From contig JACGCM010002752.1 of the NCBI GenBank assembly GCA_014058105.1, positions 992,001 through 1,056,000 on the forward strand: a stretch of DNA of 64,000 nucleotides, given 5' to 3'. How positions within the stretch are numbered: the stretch's first letter is position 1; the number at the start of each line of letters is the position of its first letter. The translations under genes were made by a program, and so were the position numbers. Positions 1-9,900 of this stretch are shown here, piece by piece. Below the pieces are notes generated by a model. It did not search any database. It saw nothing but the letters and a program-made list of their open reading frames with translations, and had not been told where the DNA came from. This stretch comes from Kingdonia uniflora (taxonomy: Eukaryota; Streptophyta; Magnoliopsida; Ranunculales; Circaeasteraceae).

Positions 1-902
1 AGGAATGTGACATGCATCTTAAGTATCTGTCCAGTCTACCTACTCACAGATACAAGGTTGGAACTCATAATACAATGGAGACAGTGGTAACTCAGCTGTT
101 AATGGGCTCCCATTAGAGTACACTACCACTAAAAGCACATTTAGGCGGCGGACTTATATCCCATGCCCTTATTCTACATTGTTTTTTACAGCTTATTGGA
201 GATAATTATAAAAAGTAGGGCACTTTGTTCCTTTTCTTTCTTGTATTACTGTTTGTAAAATACAAAAACTACAATAGCACCTCCTTCAGGGAGGAAATCT
301 CTTGAATGTTCAATATTTGTTGTGCACTACAGGCTCATTACTCGAGATTTGCATGTATAGATTCGTAATCACATTTTCGTTCTGATATAAAGTTGACAAT
401 CTGTACACAGGATCGCATGCATGCACTACAAGAGCACTGCTTAAACTTGTTATGCTCAAACTCTAATCTGAGCCCTGATAAAGGTATCTAACTCAAACTG
501 TTAATTATTTTGCTTCCTCCGTCTCTCGGGTACGATGAGTTGATAAATTTGTAACTCGTCCGAGTAAAGAGATGTAAATACAAACAAGATACTGCTGACT
601 GGATCAAAATTCATGAAGCATCTACTCTTTGGGGGTACTCAAGAACACGCTTTACGAAGGATATTTTCTCCTGTAGATCCTGATACTAGCTCCACCTTAA
701 CCTACGGCTGTCAATGTATCGGATATAATCCGAAATCCTATTCTTTTTTAGGATATGGATGTGACTTTTTCCAATCCGAATCCAATCCGATCTGATTAAG
801 GAACATCATAAATAATTTCGGATCGGATTCAGATGGAGCCTAGTCCAATCCGATAAATATCCGATCCAAAGTTATATACCGATATATTAATATTTTTTCA
901 AT
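1..902. other. Gene-free left flank
   Basis: I see no convincing gene on either strand. If the sugar transporter gene to the right once continued leftward, this is where intron or downstream exons could lie, but I found no match to the missing C-terminal transporter motifs. Positions about 717-868 hold a cluster of eight ATCCGA/TCGGAT hexamers, listed separately. Confidence 0.5.
717..868. repeat. Cluster of ATCCGA/TCGGAT hexamers
   Basis: About eight copies of ATCCGA or its complement fall in roughly 150 bases, several as pairs pointing at each other. The cluster ends about 35 bases before the copia LTR. It may be part of an older repeat; I do not recognise a family. Confidence 0.35.
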
Positions 903-1163
903 TGTAATTGTAAGGATTAGAAATTTTGCTTGCTTGCTTTATTCTTCTCTCTATGAGAGTTTATATAGAGTTTACAAGGAGCTGTTACAAGAGCCATTAA
1001 GTGGCTGCTACAAGGTTAATTAGGAGCTATTACAACATTAACTAAGTGTTGTTATACATCAATAACTAAGTGGTCAATTATAGCCATAAGTAGGAGCTGT
1101 TATGCAACAATAACTAGGAGCTGTTACAACAGTAATTAAGGGTTGTTACTAGTGGCTTTAATA
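903..1163 (-). repeat. 3' LTR of the copia element
   Basis: The LTR lies immediately downstream (minus strand) of a purine-rich tract and contains a TATA-like CTATATAAAC stretch and an AATAAA signal near its far end. The inner edge is set by the polypurine tract. The outer edge (about 903, ending CA on the element strand) is approximate because no second LTR is present for comparison. The element's last reading frame stops just inside it. Confidence 0.7.
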
Positions 1164-2137
1164 CTCCCCCTCAAACTTGGCGGTCGTAAACAGACAAGTT
1201 TGGAACGTAGCCATTGGAAGCGTTGTTTATGAAGACCTTTAGTTAGAAGATCAGCTGTTTGGTCAATAGAAGGAACAAACTGCACCCGATGACTTCCAGA
1301 AGTAACCCGTTCCCGAACAAAATGATAGTCCAACTCTATGTGTTTTGTTCGTGCATGAAAGACAGGATTAAAGGCCATATATGTGGTACTGAGGTTGTCA
1401 CAATACATAGTGATAGGTGCCCGAATGGGTTGATGCAACTCCTGGAGCAAGTAAGCAATCCAAATAGACTCGGCACATGAAAGAGCAAGAGATCGATACT
1501 CAGCTTCAACACTAGAGCGAGACACGGTTGGTTGCTTCTTAGCACTCCATGAGATAAGATGAGAGCCCAAAAATGTCAGATACCCAGACGTGGAGCGTCT
1601 AGTGTCAGGACAACCTGCCCAATCAACATCAGAGAAAACCAAGAGCTTGTGGACCAGGGATGGTCTAAAGGCAATTCTAAACTCAATCGAGCCTTTCAGG
1701 TAGCGCAAGATGCGTTTAACAGCAATTAAATGAGGAATACGTGGAACACTCATAAACTGAGCCACATGCTGAACTGCGTAGGCTATATCTGGTCGTGTAA
1801 GAGTAAGATACTGCAAAGAGCCAACGAGATGCCGATATTCAGTCGCGTCAGTCAACAAATCACCCTCAAGAGATGAAAGTTGTGACTTAGCTGCAAGAGG
1901 AGTGGAACATGGTTTGCACTCTAGCATATTACTACGCTGAAGAAGATCAACTGTGTACTTGGTCTGGGATAGATGCAACCCAGGTTGAAGAGAAGTAACC
2001 TCTAGACCAAGAAAATAGTGCAGCTGTCCCAAGTCCTTGATCTCAAACTCCTTCCCTAACAAAGAAGTAAAAGACCCTATAAAAGAAGGATCATTCCCGG
2101 TAAGAATGATATCATCAACATACAATAGGAGAACCAT
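1136..2137 (-). pseudogene. Copia RT C-terminal half and RNase H
   Basis: This open frame of 333 codons starts just before the RT catalytic box YVDD (residues 7-10) and runs through the copia RT connection into RNase H. RNase H motifs visible are FSDVDWAGC (first catalytic Asp region), SSVEAEYRSL (Glu) and CDN (second Asp), followed by the conserved TKHIELDYHFVRE block. The frame ends a few codons inside the 3' LTR, as copia polyproteins commonly do. The N-terminal part of RT lies in other frames at 2181-2808, so this is a fragment of a former polyprotein and not a separate gene. It is the best-preserved part of the element. Confidence 0.85.
1164..1176 (-). promoter_or_regulatory. Polypurine tract of the copia element
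   Basis: On the minus strand this reads TTTGAGGGGGAG directly before the LTR. It is the plus-strand DNA priming site used during reverse transcription. Confidence 0.75.
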
Positions 2138-2180
2138 AATTTGAGAACCGCGCCGATAAATAAATAATGAATGGTCAGCT

Positions 2181-2808
2181 CTACTCTGAATGAAGCCATA
2201 TCAGAGAATGAAAGAGCTGAAACGAGTAAACCATGCTCGGGGAGCTTTTTTCAATCCGTAAATAGCTTTTTGAAGTCGACAAACACACATGAGGTTGTTG
2301 TGGATCAACAAACCCTGGTGGTTGAGACATATACACCTCTTCTTTCAAGAATCCATGTAAAAATACATTCTTGATGTTTAGCTGATGCAAAACCCATCCA
2401 TTGTTTACAGCCAACCCATCCATTGTTTACAGCCACACTCAGCACAGTTCGGATAGTAGTGGGTTTAACCACAGGGCTAAAAGTCTCATCATAATCGATG
2501 CCAGCCTTCTGATGAAGGCCTTTGGCAACCAGTCGTGCCTTGTATCTCTCAATACTGCCATCAGACTTGCGTTTGATCTTGAACACCCATTTACAACCAA
2601 CGGTGTTCTGAGATGGGGAAGGTGGAACAAGAGACCAAGTCTGGTTCTTAAGAAAAGCATTGAACTCTTCTGTCATAGCCTGACGCCATTGCGGATCACG
2701 GACAGCTTGGGTATAACAAGTGGGTTCAGGCATTGGAGCAGCAAGCTCAGCTGCTAGAGCCTTCGGAAGTACCATCTGTACGAAGCACCGGACAATGAAT
2801 GCCACCAC
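2181..2808 (-). pseudogene. Copia RT N-terminal half, frameshifted
   Basis: The frame 2305-2808 carries the start of the copia RT domain: the WRQAM-EEFNAF block, TWSLVPPS, the CKWVFKIKRKSDGSIERYKARLVAKG block and DYDETFSPVVKPTTIR. The reading then shifts to the frame 2181-2423 (LHQLNIKNVFLHGFLKEEVYMSQPPGF), which completes the region before the YVDD box. The shift coincides with a 22-bp exact tandem duplication at 2391-2434. A further break separates this part from the C-terminal half at about 2140-2180. Confidence 0.85.
2391..2434. repeat. 22-bp exact tandem duplication inside copia RT
   Basis: AACCCATCCATTGTTTACAG plus CC occurs twice back to back (2391-2412 and 2413-2434). As 22 is not a multiple of three, the duplication shifts the RT reading frame. 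Confidence 0.9.
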
Positions 2809-3280
2809 GAAACCGGGTTGTCATTGAATGTTGTGAGGTAGGAACAACTGGAGCTGAAGGGCCAGAAGGTATGTTAGATGTTGGGATATCTATATGGTCA
2901 GATGGAGTATTCTCTGGTGGAGGTGATGCAGTAGGAGGCAATACTGTCAGGCGCTGAATAAATTGTTGATATGTCTGTTCATAAAAAGGAAAGGCGCGGT
3001 CAAGTAGAATATGAGATACGGAATAGAATTTGGCCGAGCTTGATCTGGTTGTGGTGCATCTGGAAGTGTTGGATCCGATTGTGCTAGATCTGGCTGAGGA
3101 ATCGTAGACGAAACTATAACTGGCTGAGCTGGTAAGGTAACAACTGGAACAAACTCCATCTCCACATACTGGGAATATGTAGGTGCCAAGAAGGTTGTGA
3201 AGACTGAGCAAAAGGAAATCGCAGCTCATCAAATCTCACATGACGTGAAATATAAACCCGGCGATTAGTTGGATCAAGAC
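2747..3280 (-). pseudogene. Copia integrase-RT linker
   Basis: A Pro/Ser/Thr/Gln-rich stretch spans two overlapping minus-strand frames (2747-3232 and 2947-3189), with repeated AQP/PQPD segments. It lies between the integrase C-terminus and RT, the usual place for the low-complexity linker of copia polyproteins. No enzyme motif is present. The frames overlap but do not join cleanly, so at least one frameshift is present. Confidence 0.6.
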
Positions 3281-3283
3281 ACT

Positions 3284-3774
3284 TTACCCCTTGTGTTGTA
3301 AACTGTACCCCAAAAAAACAGATCGTGACATTAGCTTATTAGAAACATAATCCCCTAAATGCGGGTAGCATGCACAACTAAAGGTGCGAAGGTCTGAGTA
3401 AGTAGGTGACCGACCAAATAAACGAGAAAAGGGGGAAGCCCAATGAAGAAGTGGGGTGGAGAGGCGGTTAATGAGATAAACCGCGGTAGACACTGCGAAA
3501 CCCATAAATTAAGCGTATGAGAAGTAGCCATCAAAGTGCGGGCCATGTCCGCAATATGTCGATTCTTGCGCTCAGCAAGACCGTTTTGTTGAGGAGTGTG
3601 AGGACAAGACATACGATGATGAATGCCTAGATCACGGCAAAGGGATGAAAATTGGTGGTTTGTATATTCAGTTCCACCGTCACTTAGGAAAAATTTAACC
3701 GAACTACTGAAAATATTTTTAACAGTCGCTAAAAACGTTTGAAAATGAGTAAAAACTTCTGACTTACGTTTCAT
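3284..3774 (-). pseudogene. Copia integrase core
   Basis: Two overlapping frames encode the integrase catalytic core: FLSDGGTEYTNHQF (second catalytic Asp, DGGTEY) and GIHHRMSCPHTPQQNGLAERKNRHI (PQQNG-AERKNRH with the catalytic Glu). The typical copia continuation follows in the second frame (3284-3505): AVYLINRLSTPLL and FGRSPTYSDLRTFSCACYPHL. The first catalytic Asp should lie in the region before 3774. At least one frameshift divides the domain, so the enzyme would not be made from this copy. Confidence 0.85.
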
Positions 3775-3961
3775 AGGAAAGAGTCATGTATAACAAGAGT
3801 AATCATCGGTGAATATAACATAATAGCGAAAACCAGAAACAAAAGTAACCGGGGACATCCACACATCAGAATACACAAGATAAAAAGGGATAGTAGGATG
3901 AATTTCATGAGTTGTAAAAGGAAGGTGTGTGGATTTACCCAACGCACACCCTTTACAAAAA

Positions 3962-4246
3962 TCATGTGTGGTGAAAATTCATATTTAACATTTTATTTGA
4001 GCGTAAAAAAGATAAAACTTTGGCATTGGGATGCCCCAATCGGTTGTGCCACAATTGAGATGAAAAGGCTGATGGTGCTGGAGGAGGTAAATATAGTGAA
4101 AGTGGATATAACCCGTCCCTACATTGGCCCTGAAATAATGGAACACCCGAATGTAAGTCATAAATATGAAAACTGTACGGATCAAATGAAACTCGAACAA
4201 AGTTATCTGCGGTGAACTTAGGAACTGATAATAAATTTTTACGCAT
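3962..4246 (-). pseudogene. Copia GAG-pre-integrase domain
   Basis: The frame begins RKNLLSVPKFTADN and ends with LWHNRLGHPNAKVL, the conserved H-x-RLGH zinc-binding block between protease and integrase in copia polyproteins. A frame break at about 4250-4274 separates it from the protease, and another at about 3962 from the integrase. Confidence 0.85.
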
Positions 4247-4273
4247 GGAAGGAACATGGTAGACGTTATTTAA

Positions 4274-4585
4274 CTAAAACTTATTAGACCCTAAAGTGAT
4301 AGGAATCCTACCCGTTTGGGATATGCCAAGCTTGTCACCATTGCCAAGTAAAATAGAGGAATTACCAGTATGGGGTACGCGATTCTGCAAAGCATCTGCA
4401 TTACCCGTCATGTGATGAGTGGCACCAGTATCTGGGTACCAAGTATGATCAGTTGGTTGCGACATTTGAAGACCTGCAAAAGTAGTTTGAAGAGTGTCTA
4501 GAACCGAGTATTGCGGAGAATAGCCAGAAGAAAGATGATCAATCCCACCAGATGTCTGGAAAGGAAAACTCCCTAAAATACTCAT
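4274..4585 (-). pseudogene. Copia aspartic protease segment
   Basis: The motif WYPDTGATHHMT contains the aspartic protease DTG triad in its usual copia context, followed by LGNGDKLGISQTGRIPI (the L-NGD flap region). In an intact element the protease matures Gag-Pol inside virus-like particles. The DTG triad is preserved here, but the segment is cut off from gag and integrase by frame changes. Confidence 0.85.
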
Positions 4586-4591
4586 GTTGGT

Positions 4592-4864
4592 TTGATTGTA
4601 GTTTCAATTGCCATTGTTCCTGTAATTAGGGCCACGATTCCAGTTGTTGTTATTCCCATTGTTCCATTGTCTGCGATTCCAGTGGTTGTTGTGACCATTG
4701 TTGAACTGACTATTATTCTAATTGCCATTGTTCCTACTCCTCATCCGGTTCCGGTTCCTATTATTTTGATTGTTGCCTTAATTAGTCTTATTTATTCTGC
4801 TGGTTTCCTGGATTTGGATGTTGTTGTGGGCGATTCAGGGCAGCTAGGAGAGCTATCTGAGTGA
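4592..4864 (-). repeat. Asn/Arg/Gly-rich low-complexity gag tail
   Basis: On the minus strand this simple-sequence block of AACAAT/CGGAAT triplets would read as runs of N, R and G, the kind of basic tail often found between copia gag and protease. A long plus-strand frame over it is only the complement of the triplet repeat. Confidence 0.6.
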
Positions 4865-4889
4865 CTGGAGTTGCAGCTGATGAAGAAAT

Positions 4890-5678
4890 TTAACTTTCAA
4901 AAGAGAGCAAACGAGCTCGCAAGTCTGGAAAAGCAGGCAAAGGTGGGAAGTTGAGTAGGGCAGTGACAATCATAGAATAATCAGGTCCAAGTCCTCGGAG
5001 AACCAAAGAAACCAAGTCCATATTGAACATTGGTTCACCGATCGAAGCCAACGAGTCAGCCATCCGTTTGGCTTCTTGTAAGTAATCAGAAATAGGTTTT
5101 GATCCCTTTGTGATGGAAAGGAGCTGGAACCGAATGTTTGCAGAATTAGCCAAAGACTGCTGAGAAAAATGGCGCCTAAGGCAATCCCAAGTGTCATGTG
5201 AGGTAGAGGTACCCACAACCATTCCAAGAATGGATTCAGACAGCGTTGCAGTGAGGTAGCTAATAATAAGTTGATCTGTACGATACCATGTACGAAACCA
5301 TGGGAGAAATGCAGAGTTAACTTGTGCAGGTTGATCACCCTCTGTGGGAAGCATCTGACTAGGAGCCGGATAAGTACCTTCAACGTATTTCATAAAATCA
5401 TGCCCATTGAGAAAAGGCTCCATCTGTCGCTTCCATAGCAAATAATTGGTCTCCGTCAACTTTAAAAAGTGCGAGACATTAGGACCTGAAAGGGATACCA
5501 TAAGCCGTGCAGAAAATGAAAAAGGGTCAGTGGTGTTGCTGGATTCGGTAGCCATAGTAGTTGACATGATTGATATTGACCAAACTGAAGATTGTAGAAT
5601 AGCGAAGGGGTTGTCTGCTGGATTGAAATCAACAACTATATATCGCGTACCGAAGAATGGTCTCAACGGCGGAAGCAA
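4890..5678 (-). pseudogene. Copia gag (UBN2-type)
   Basis: The frame encodes 262 residues. After a non-conserved start, MATESSNTT at residue 42 is a more natural beginning. It then shows the copia gag pattern: LTETNYLLWKRQMEPFLNGHD, a WFRTWYRTDQLIISYLTATLSE block, TWDCLRRHFSQQSLA, and ISDYLQEAKRMADSLASIGEPM ending near LRGLGPDY. This is the UBN2/retrotran_gag family that forms the particle shell. No CCHC zinc knuckle is visible downstream. The extra N-terminal 41 residues extend into what should be the untranslated leader, consistent with truncation at about 5690. Confidence 0.85.
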
Positions 5679-5690
5679 TAATGCTATTTA

Positions 5691-5972
5691 AAGTAAACTG
5701 TAGTGGTGATGGTTGTTAGTGCAAGATACACTAACAATCATGTTTCTTCGATTCCTTCATCACGTGTAACATCCGGTATTGCTTCATGAGGCTCATTCAA
5801 ATAAATTGTGTGCTTCTACACTCTGCCTAATTTGTGTTGGGCTAATTTGAGTTGGGCTGAAGGTGGTATCTTTTAAGGAAAGGTTGGATACACTATGTGG
5901 ATCCCTCTCCCATTTATAACTGGAGGGAATAAGTAGACAACGTAATTGATCAACTTCTCCTTCCAATATTGA
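5691..5972. other. Junction region between copia remnant and solo LTR
   Basis: No gene seen. The segment should hold the copia primer site and 5' LTR, but neither is recognisable. It contains one perfect 7-bp inverted repeat, GTTAGTG/CACTAAC (5715-5735). In minus orientation a TTATAAAT box at about 5910-5920 suggests a remnant of some other element. Confidence 0.4.
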
Positions 5973-6309
5973 TGTAACAGGCCGTCGTCACCCCTATGGG
6001 TCAAAACCGAAATATCTCTCGTTCCCTTTTTAGATAGGATTTCATTTAAGTATATTTTATTTTGATTTGCATGAATGAGAGAAATTTCATAAATTAGAAA
6101 TAGGTTTCCTATTTGTAAAGACCGCTTAATCTATAAAAGGGGATGCTAGTTTAATTATTTAAGCAGGTTGTACAGAGAAGAAATTACTCTTGGTTTCTAT
6201 TTTGAAGCAGGGTTTCAGTTTAATAAAACTAGAATTTTATTTGAGTTTTGGGTTTCCTCCATTATTAGGGCTTGTCAAAGTTTTGCGTCCGTTGGTTGAC
6301 CCTACCACA
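5973..6309 (+). repeat. Possible solo LTR
   Basis: The segment starts TGTAACAGG and ends CTACCACA (TG...CA). It has a CTATAAAAGGGG box at about 6131-6142 and an AATAAA signal at about 6222, in the order expected of an LTR promoter and polyadenylation site. No internal region adjoins it and I could not find a 5-bp target duplication, so the boundaries are tentative. Confidence 0.4.
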
Positions 6310-6339
6310 TATATTTTCTATGAAAAGAAAGAAAGAAAG

Positions 6340-6601
6340 ACTAGTTAACCCTATCAATAATTTTCTTCCAACCAATACTATTTTTCATCCAAGGTTAGAC
6401 TGTTCCATGTAAAACTCCGACAAAATGACAATGCAAGAGATAAAAGACAGACTGTACAAAATTCTGAGACGGAGGTCTAGCTTACCCTATCAATAGTTTG
6501 ACTCCCTTCCAACCACTATATTATCCAGACGAGATCAGAGTATTCTGTCACACAAATGAAGCTAGACGGAGTGAAAGATGCACATTGATACTAAGATGGA
6601 G
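6340..6601. repeat. Diverged tandem duplication of about 130 bp
   Basis: Two neighbouring segments share the same order of words: a CTATCAATA start, then CTTCCAACCA, ATCCA, AGAC, GATAAAAGAC/GAGTGAAAGA, and ACGGAGG or GATGGAGG at the end (about 6340-6475 and 6476-6601). They lie in what would be intron 11 of the transporter gene. Confidence 0.5.
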
Positions 6602-6915
6602 GAACTAAGGAACATACTAGCTCATTAGAGGTTCTCAGTTGAAACATCTAATGACGTGACCATGTGACTTCCATAAAAAAATTCCTCATAGGGAGAAAGT
6701 TATTGTTCAGTACACCTAGGGGGTAAAGGAATTCATATGTGAACCATATAATTAGACAAACCATACTAGGAGCAATATAGCACGCATAGATTCATACACC
6801 GTAATTTATATGTAATGGCAGGAGGAAAAGAAAAAAGTAAATAAACTAACTAATTCATCTATCTAAGACTTCAAGGAAGAATACCAGTTCAAAGTCAAGA
6901 ATATGTTAAGATTAC
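6602..6915. other. Transporter intron 11, 5' part
   Basis: This follows the GTAATC donor at 6915 on the minus strand. It is AT-rich and contains no exon that I can match to the next expected transporter segment. Confidence 0.5.
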
Positions 6916-9900
6916 CCGCAGCTTTGAAAATAGTGCTAGAGTAAAACAGAATGCCATTAATTCCACTTAGCTGTTGTAGCATGAGTAATCCAATTCCTAT
7001 CTGCATGATGATAATTGTTACTATTACATTGTGGAAGCACAAAAATAACTACTCAAATTGAATTATAGGGTTTTAAGAGTTTACCCCAAAATTTTTAAAA
7101 AGAGAACTGCCCCAAAATGAAGCTCCTAACATCTATATATAATGAGAATAGAAAGTGCGTGGCCTCGTGGGTAAACGACCCACGATGCATGATCTATCAA
7201 CTCTCCCCTCCTAAGAAGAATTCAACCACAAATTCTGTAACCGCATATAATCGCCGTAAAATGTCGGATCTATCCGTGTAAACAACTCACCCGAAATCCA
7301 TAAATCATCCTCCTGATCGACCAACCCATCGTATCAAAAACTCCACATGGTCTGTAACATCTAAACGGCTATCTAGTATCTCATTGATCTCGTCAGTCAA
7401 CTCAATTTCAGGTGAGGGTAGCACTGGATATGATGGAATATTGTCATAGATATGTGTAAGAAGCTTGACATTGACAACCTTGGAGCGTGGTCCTGGAATA
7501 TCAAACTCATAGGCAATGTCGCCAATGCGCTGAATGATGCGATAAAGTCCTGATTTATGCAAGAAAAGTTTAGACACCACGCCTGTGCGTCGTCCCTTCT
7601 CAATATAAAGCATAACCAAGTCCCTTGGTAAAAATATAACCTCCCGTCTATGTCGGTCAAATCTCTCCTTGACCCCTGCGTAAACATCCGTAAGATATCG
7701 CTGAACCTCATCATGTATTGTCTGAATGAACTCAGCAAACTCTGCAGCACTATCAGAACTAGGAACTACCTGGGAATAGGTGCCAAATCTAATGCAATAT
7801 CTGGTGAATAGCCTGTCACGATCTAAAAAGAAGATAGTCCCGTCGAGTTGTTGATAGAATTAATAAAAGCAATCTCAGTCAGTGAAAGGGGCAAAATTCT
7901 ACTCCGTGTCTATCCCCTGTAATACACCGTAATAAATCACCCAAACTCCAGTTAACCACCTCTGTCTGAGGGTCTGAGGGTGAAAAGTTGTGGAAAAATG
8001 AAGCTTACAGCGTAAAAGTTTCTATAACATCCTCCAAAAATGCCCCGCAAATCGTCTATTCATGTCAGAAGTAATCGACTGAGGAACCCCATGTAAACGT
8101 ACCACCTCTCTAAAGAACAGTAGGGCCACGTGAGCCGCATCTTCCGTCTTGGTACATAGTATAAAGTGCGCCATTTTAGATAATCAATTGACTACCACAA
8201 AAACAGAGTCAAAACCCCGTGTCTTCCGTAATCCTGTCACAAAGTCCATCGAGATATATCTACAACGGCTAGAAGGAATTGGCAATGGTGTGTAGAGGCC
8301 GGTGTTATGCTTTCGCCCTTCAGCCGTTGCGTAAGAGTAGCACCTATGGAAAAAAACGTTAACATCCCTGCATATCGTGTACCAGAAATACTCTTCCGCA
8401 TAAGTACCATGGTCTTGATCACCCCAAAATGTCCCCATCCCAACACAGATATCTGCTATCAAGCGTTCCCGCATAGAAGAAATCGAGACGCAAAGGGTTG
8501 TACCCTTAAATAAATGCCCATCCTGAATGGTGTAATCCTCATGAGAACCCTGGTGCTGCTCACATGACTCAAAAATAGTCCCAAAATACTTATCAGAAGG
8601 GTACAAGGCGCGTAACTCAAAAACCCTAAATACTGACGAGCAAAGTGTAATCTAAAGGTGAGTTGTCCTACTAATTTTGTTAACAAACCTCCTTACCCTT
8701 AATATGCTGAATGTGAAAGTCAAAACTCTGGAGGTAATTGAACCACTTTATCCGTCGAGGTCCTCTGCTGGCTATGCATCTGCCGTAGCGTGTCATGATC
8801 AGAATGAATGACAAACTCCCGGTGAACCAAATAATGCCACCAATACCGCAGGGATCGTACTACCGCGAGTAACTCCATATCATACGTGTTGTAGTTCAAC
8901 TGTGCTCCAGATAACTTATCACTAAAATAAGAAACCGGTCTCCCAAACTGTGAAAGCGTAGTACCAATCCCAGTCTTACATATCGAAACCTCAAAAACAA
9001 GCCCTAATGCAAGAATAGGAGTTGTGGTAAGCTTCTGTTTGATTAATTGGAATTCCTCATTAGCCTCAGCCTCAGACGTCCACTCAAAATGCATGTTTCC
9101 CATGAGGGAAGTGATTGGTGCCATTGGTACCATAATACTGCTAAACTTATCTATGAATCGCCTGTAGAACATAACCAACCCATGAAAACTCCGTACCTGC
9201 GTCGTCGTGGTAGGGACTGGCCAGTTCCTAATCGTATCCACCTTCTCATCAACCTTGATCCCCTTTGACGAAATAACGTACCCTAAAAATTGCACTGAAT
9301 TAACTAGGAAGGAACACTTCTTCAACTGAAGAAATAACCGATGCTGACATAGGGCCTCTAAAATTCTCTTCACATGAACAAGATGTTCCTCCTTGGTGCA
9401 GCTGTGTATAAGAATATCATCAAAATAGACCACCGCGAACCTCTCTGCAATGCAATCGCGCAGAACCTCTGTCATTAAACGCATGAACGTGGACAGAGCA
9501 TTAGACAGCCCAAAAGGCATCATTAACCACTCATACAGACCATCTTTGGTCTTAAATGTCGTCTTCCACTCAACCCTTGGTCGCATACGAATCTGGTGGT
9601 ACCCACTCTTAAAATCAAGTTTGGAGAAAATGGCGCTATAGAGATCATCTATAATATCCTCCAATCGAGGAATGGGGAATATGTACTTCACTGTGATCTT
9701 GTTAACTGCCTGACAATTAACACATACGGTAACTCCCGTCCTTTTTGGGGATTAAGAGTGTTGGAACGGCCCCGGGTGATATACTCTCCCTCAGGACCCC
9801 TTTGGAACATAACCTTGCGACCTGTCTCTATAACTCAGCGTGCTCAGCTGGGGCAGGCGATAATGGGGCAAATTAGGTAGGGGTGCCCCTGGAATCAAAT

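Larger units (their letters stand above)
903..5690 (-). mobile_element. Ty1/copia LTR retrotransposon, 5'-truncated
   Basis: Read on the minus strand, the order is gag (UBN2 type), Asn/Arg-rich linker, protease, GAG-pre-integrase, integrase core, reverse transcriptase, RNase H, polypurine tract and 3' LTR. This domain order (integrase before RT) defines Ty1/copia. The polyprotein is split over several frames, so the copy is not autonomous. No sequence resembling the 3' LTR, and no initiator-Met primer site, is found to the right of gag. The 5' LTR and leader therefore appear deleted at about 5690. The RT/RNase H end is the best-preserved part. Confidence 0.9.

Noticed and set aside
4592..4864. 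Plus-strand 90-codon Val/Ile-rich frame that looks like a membrane protein
   Set aside because: It is the reverse complement of an AAC/AAT triplet-rich low-complexity gag tail.
5715..5735. Perfect 7-bp hairpin as terminator or small RNA
   Set aside because: Too short, without a U-run or miRNA-like arm length; expected by chance in a window of this size.
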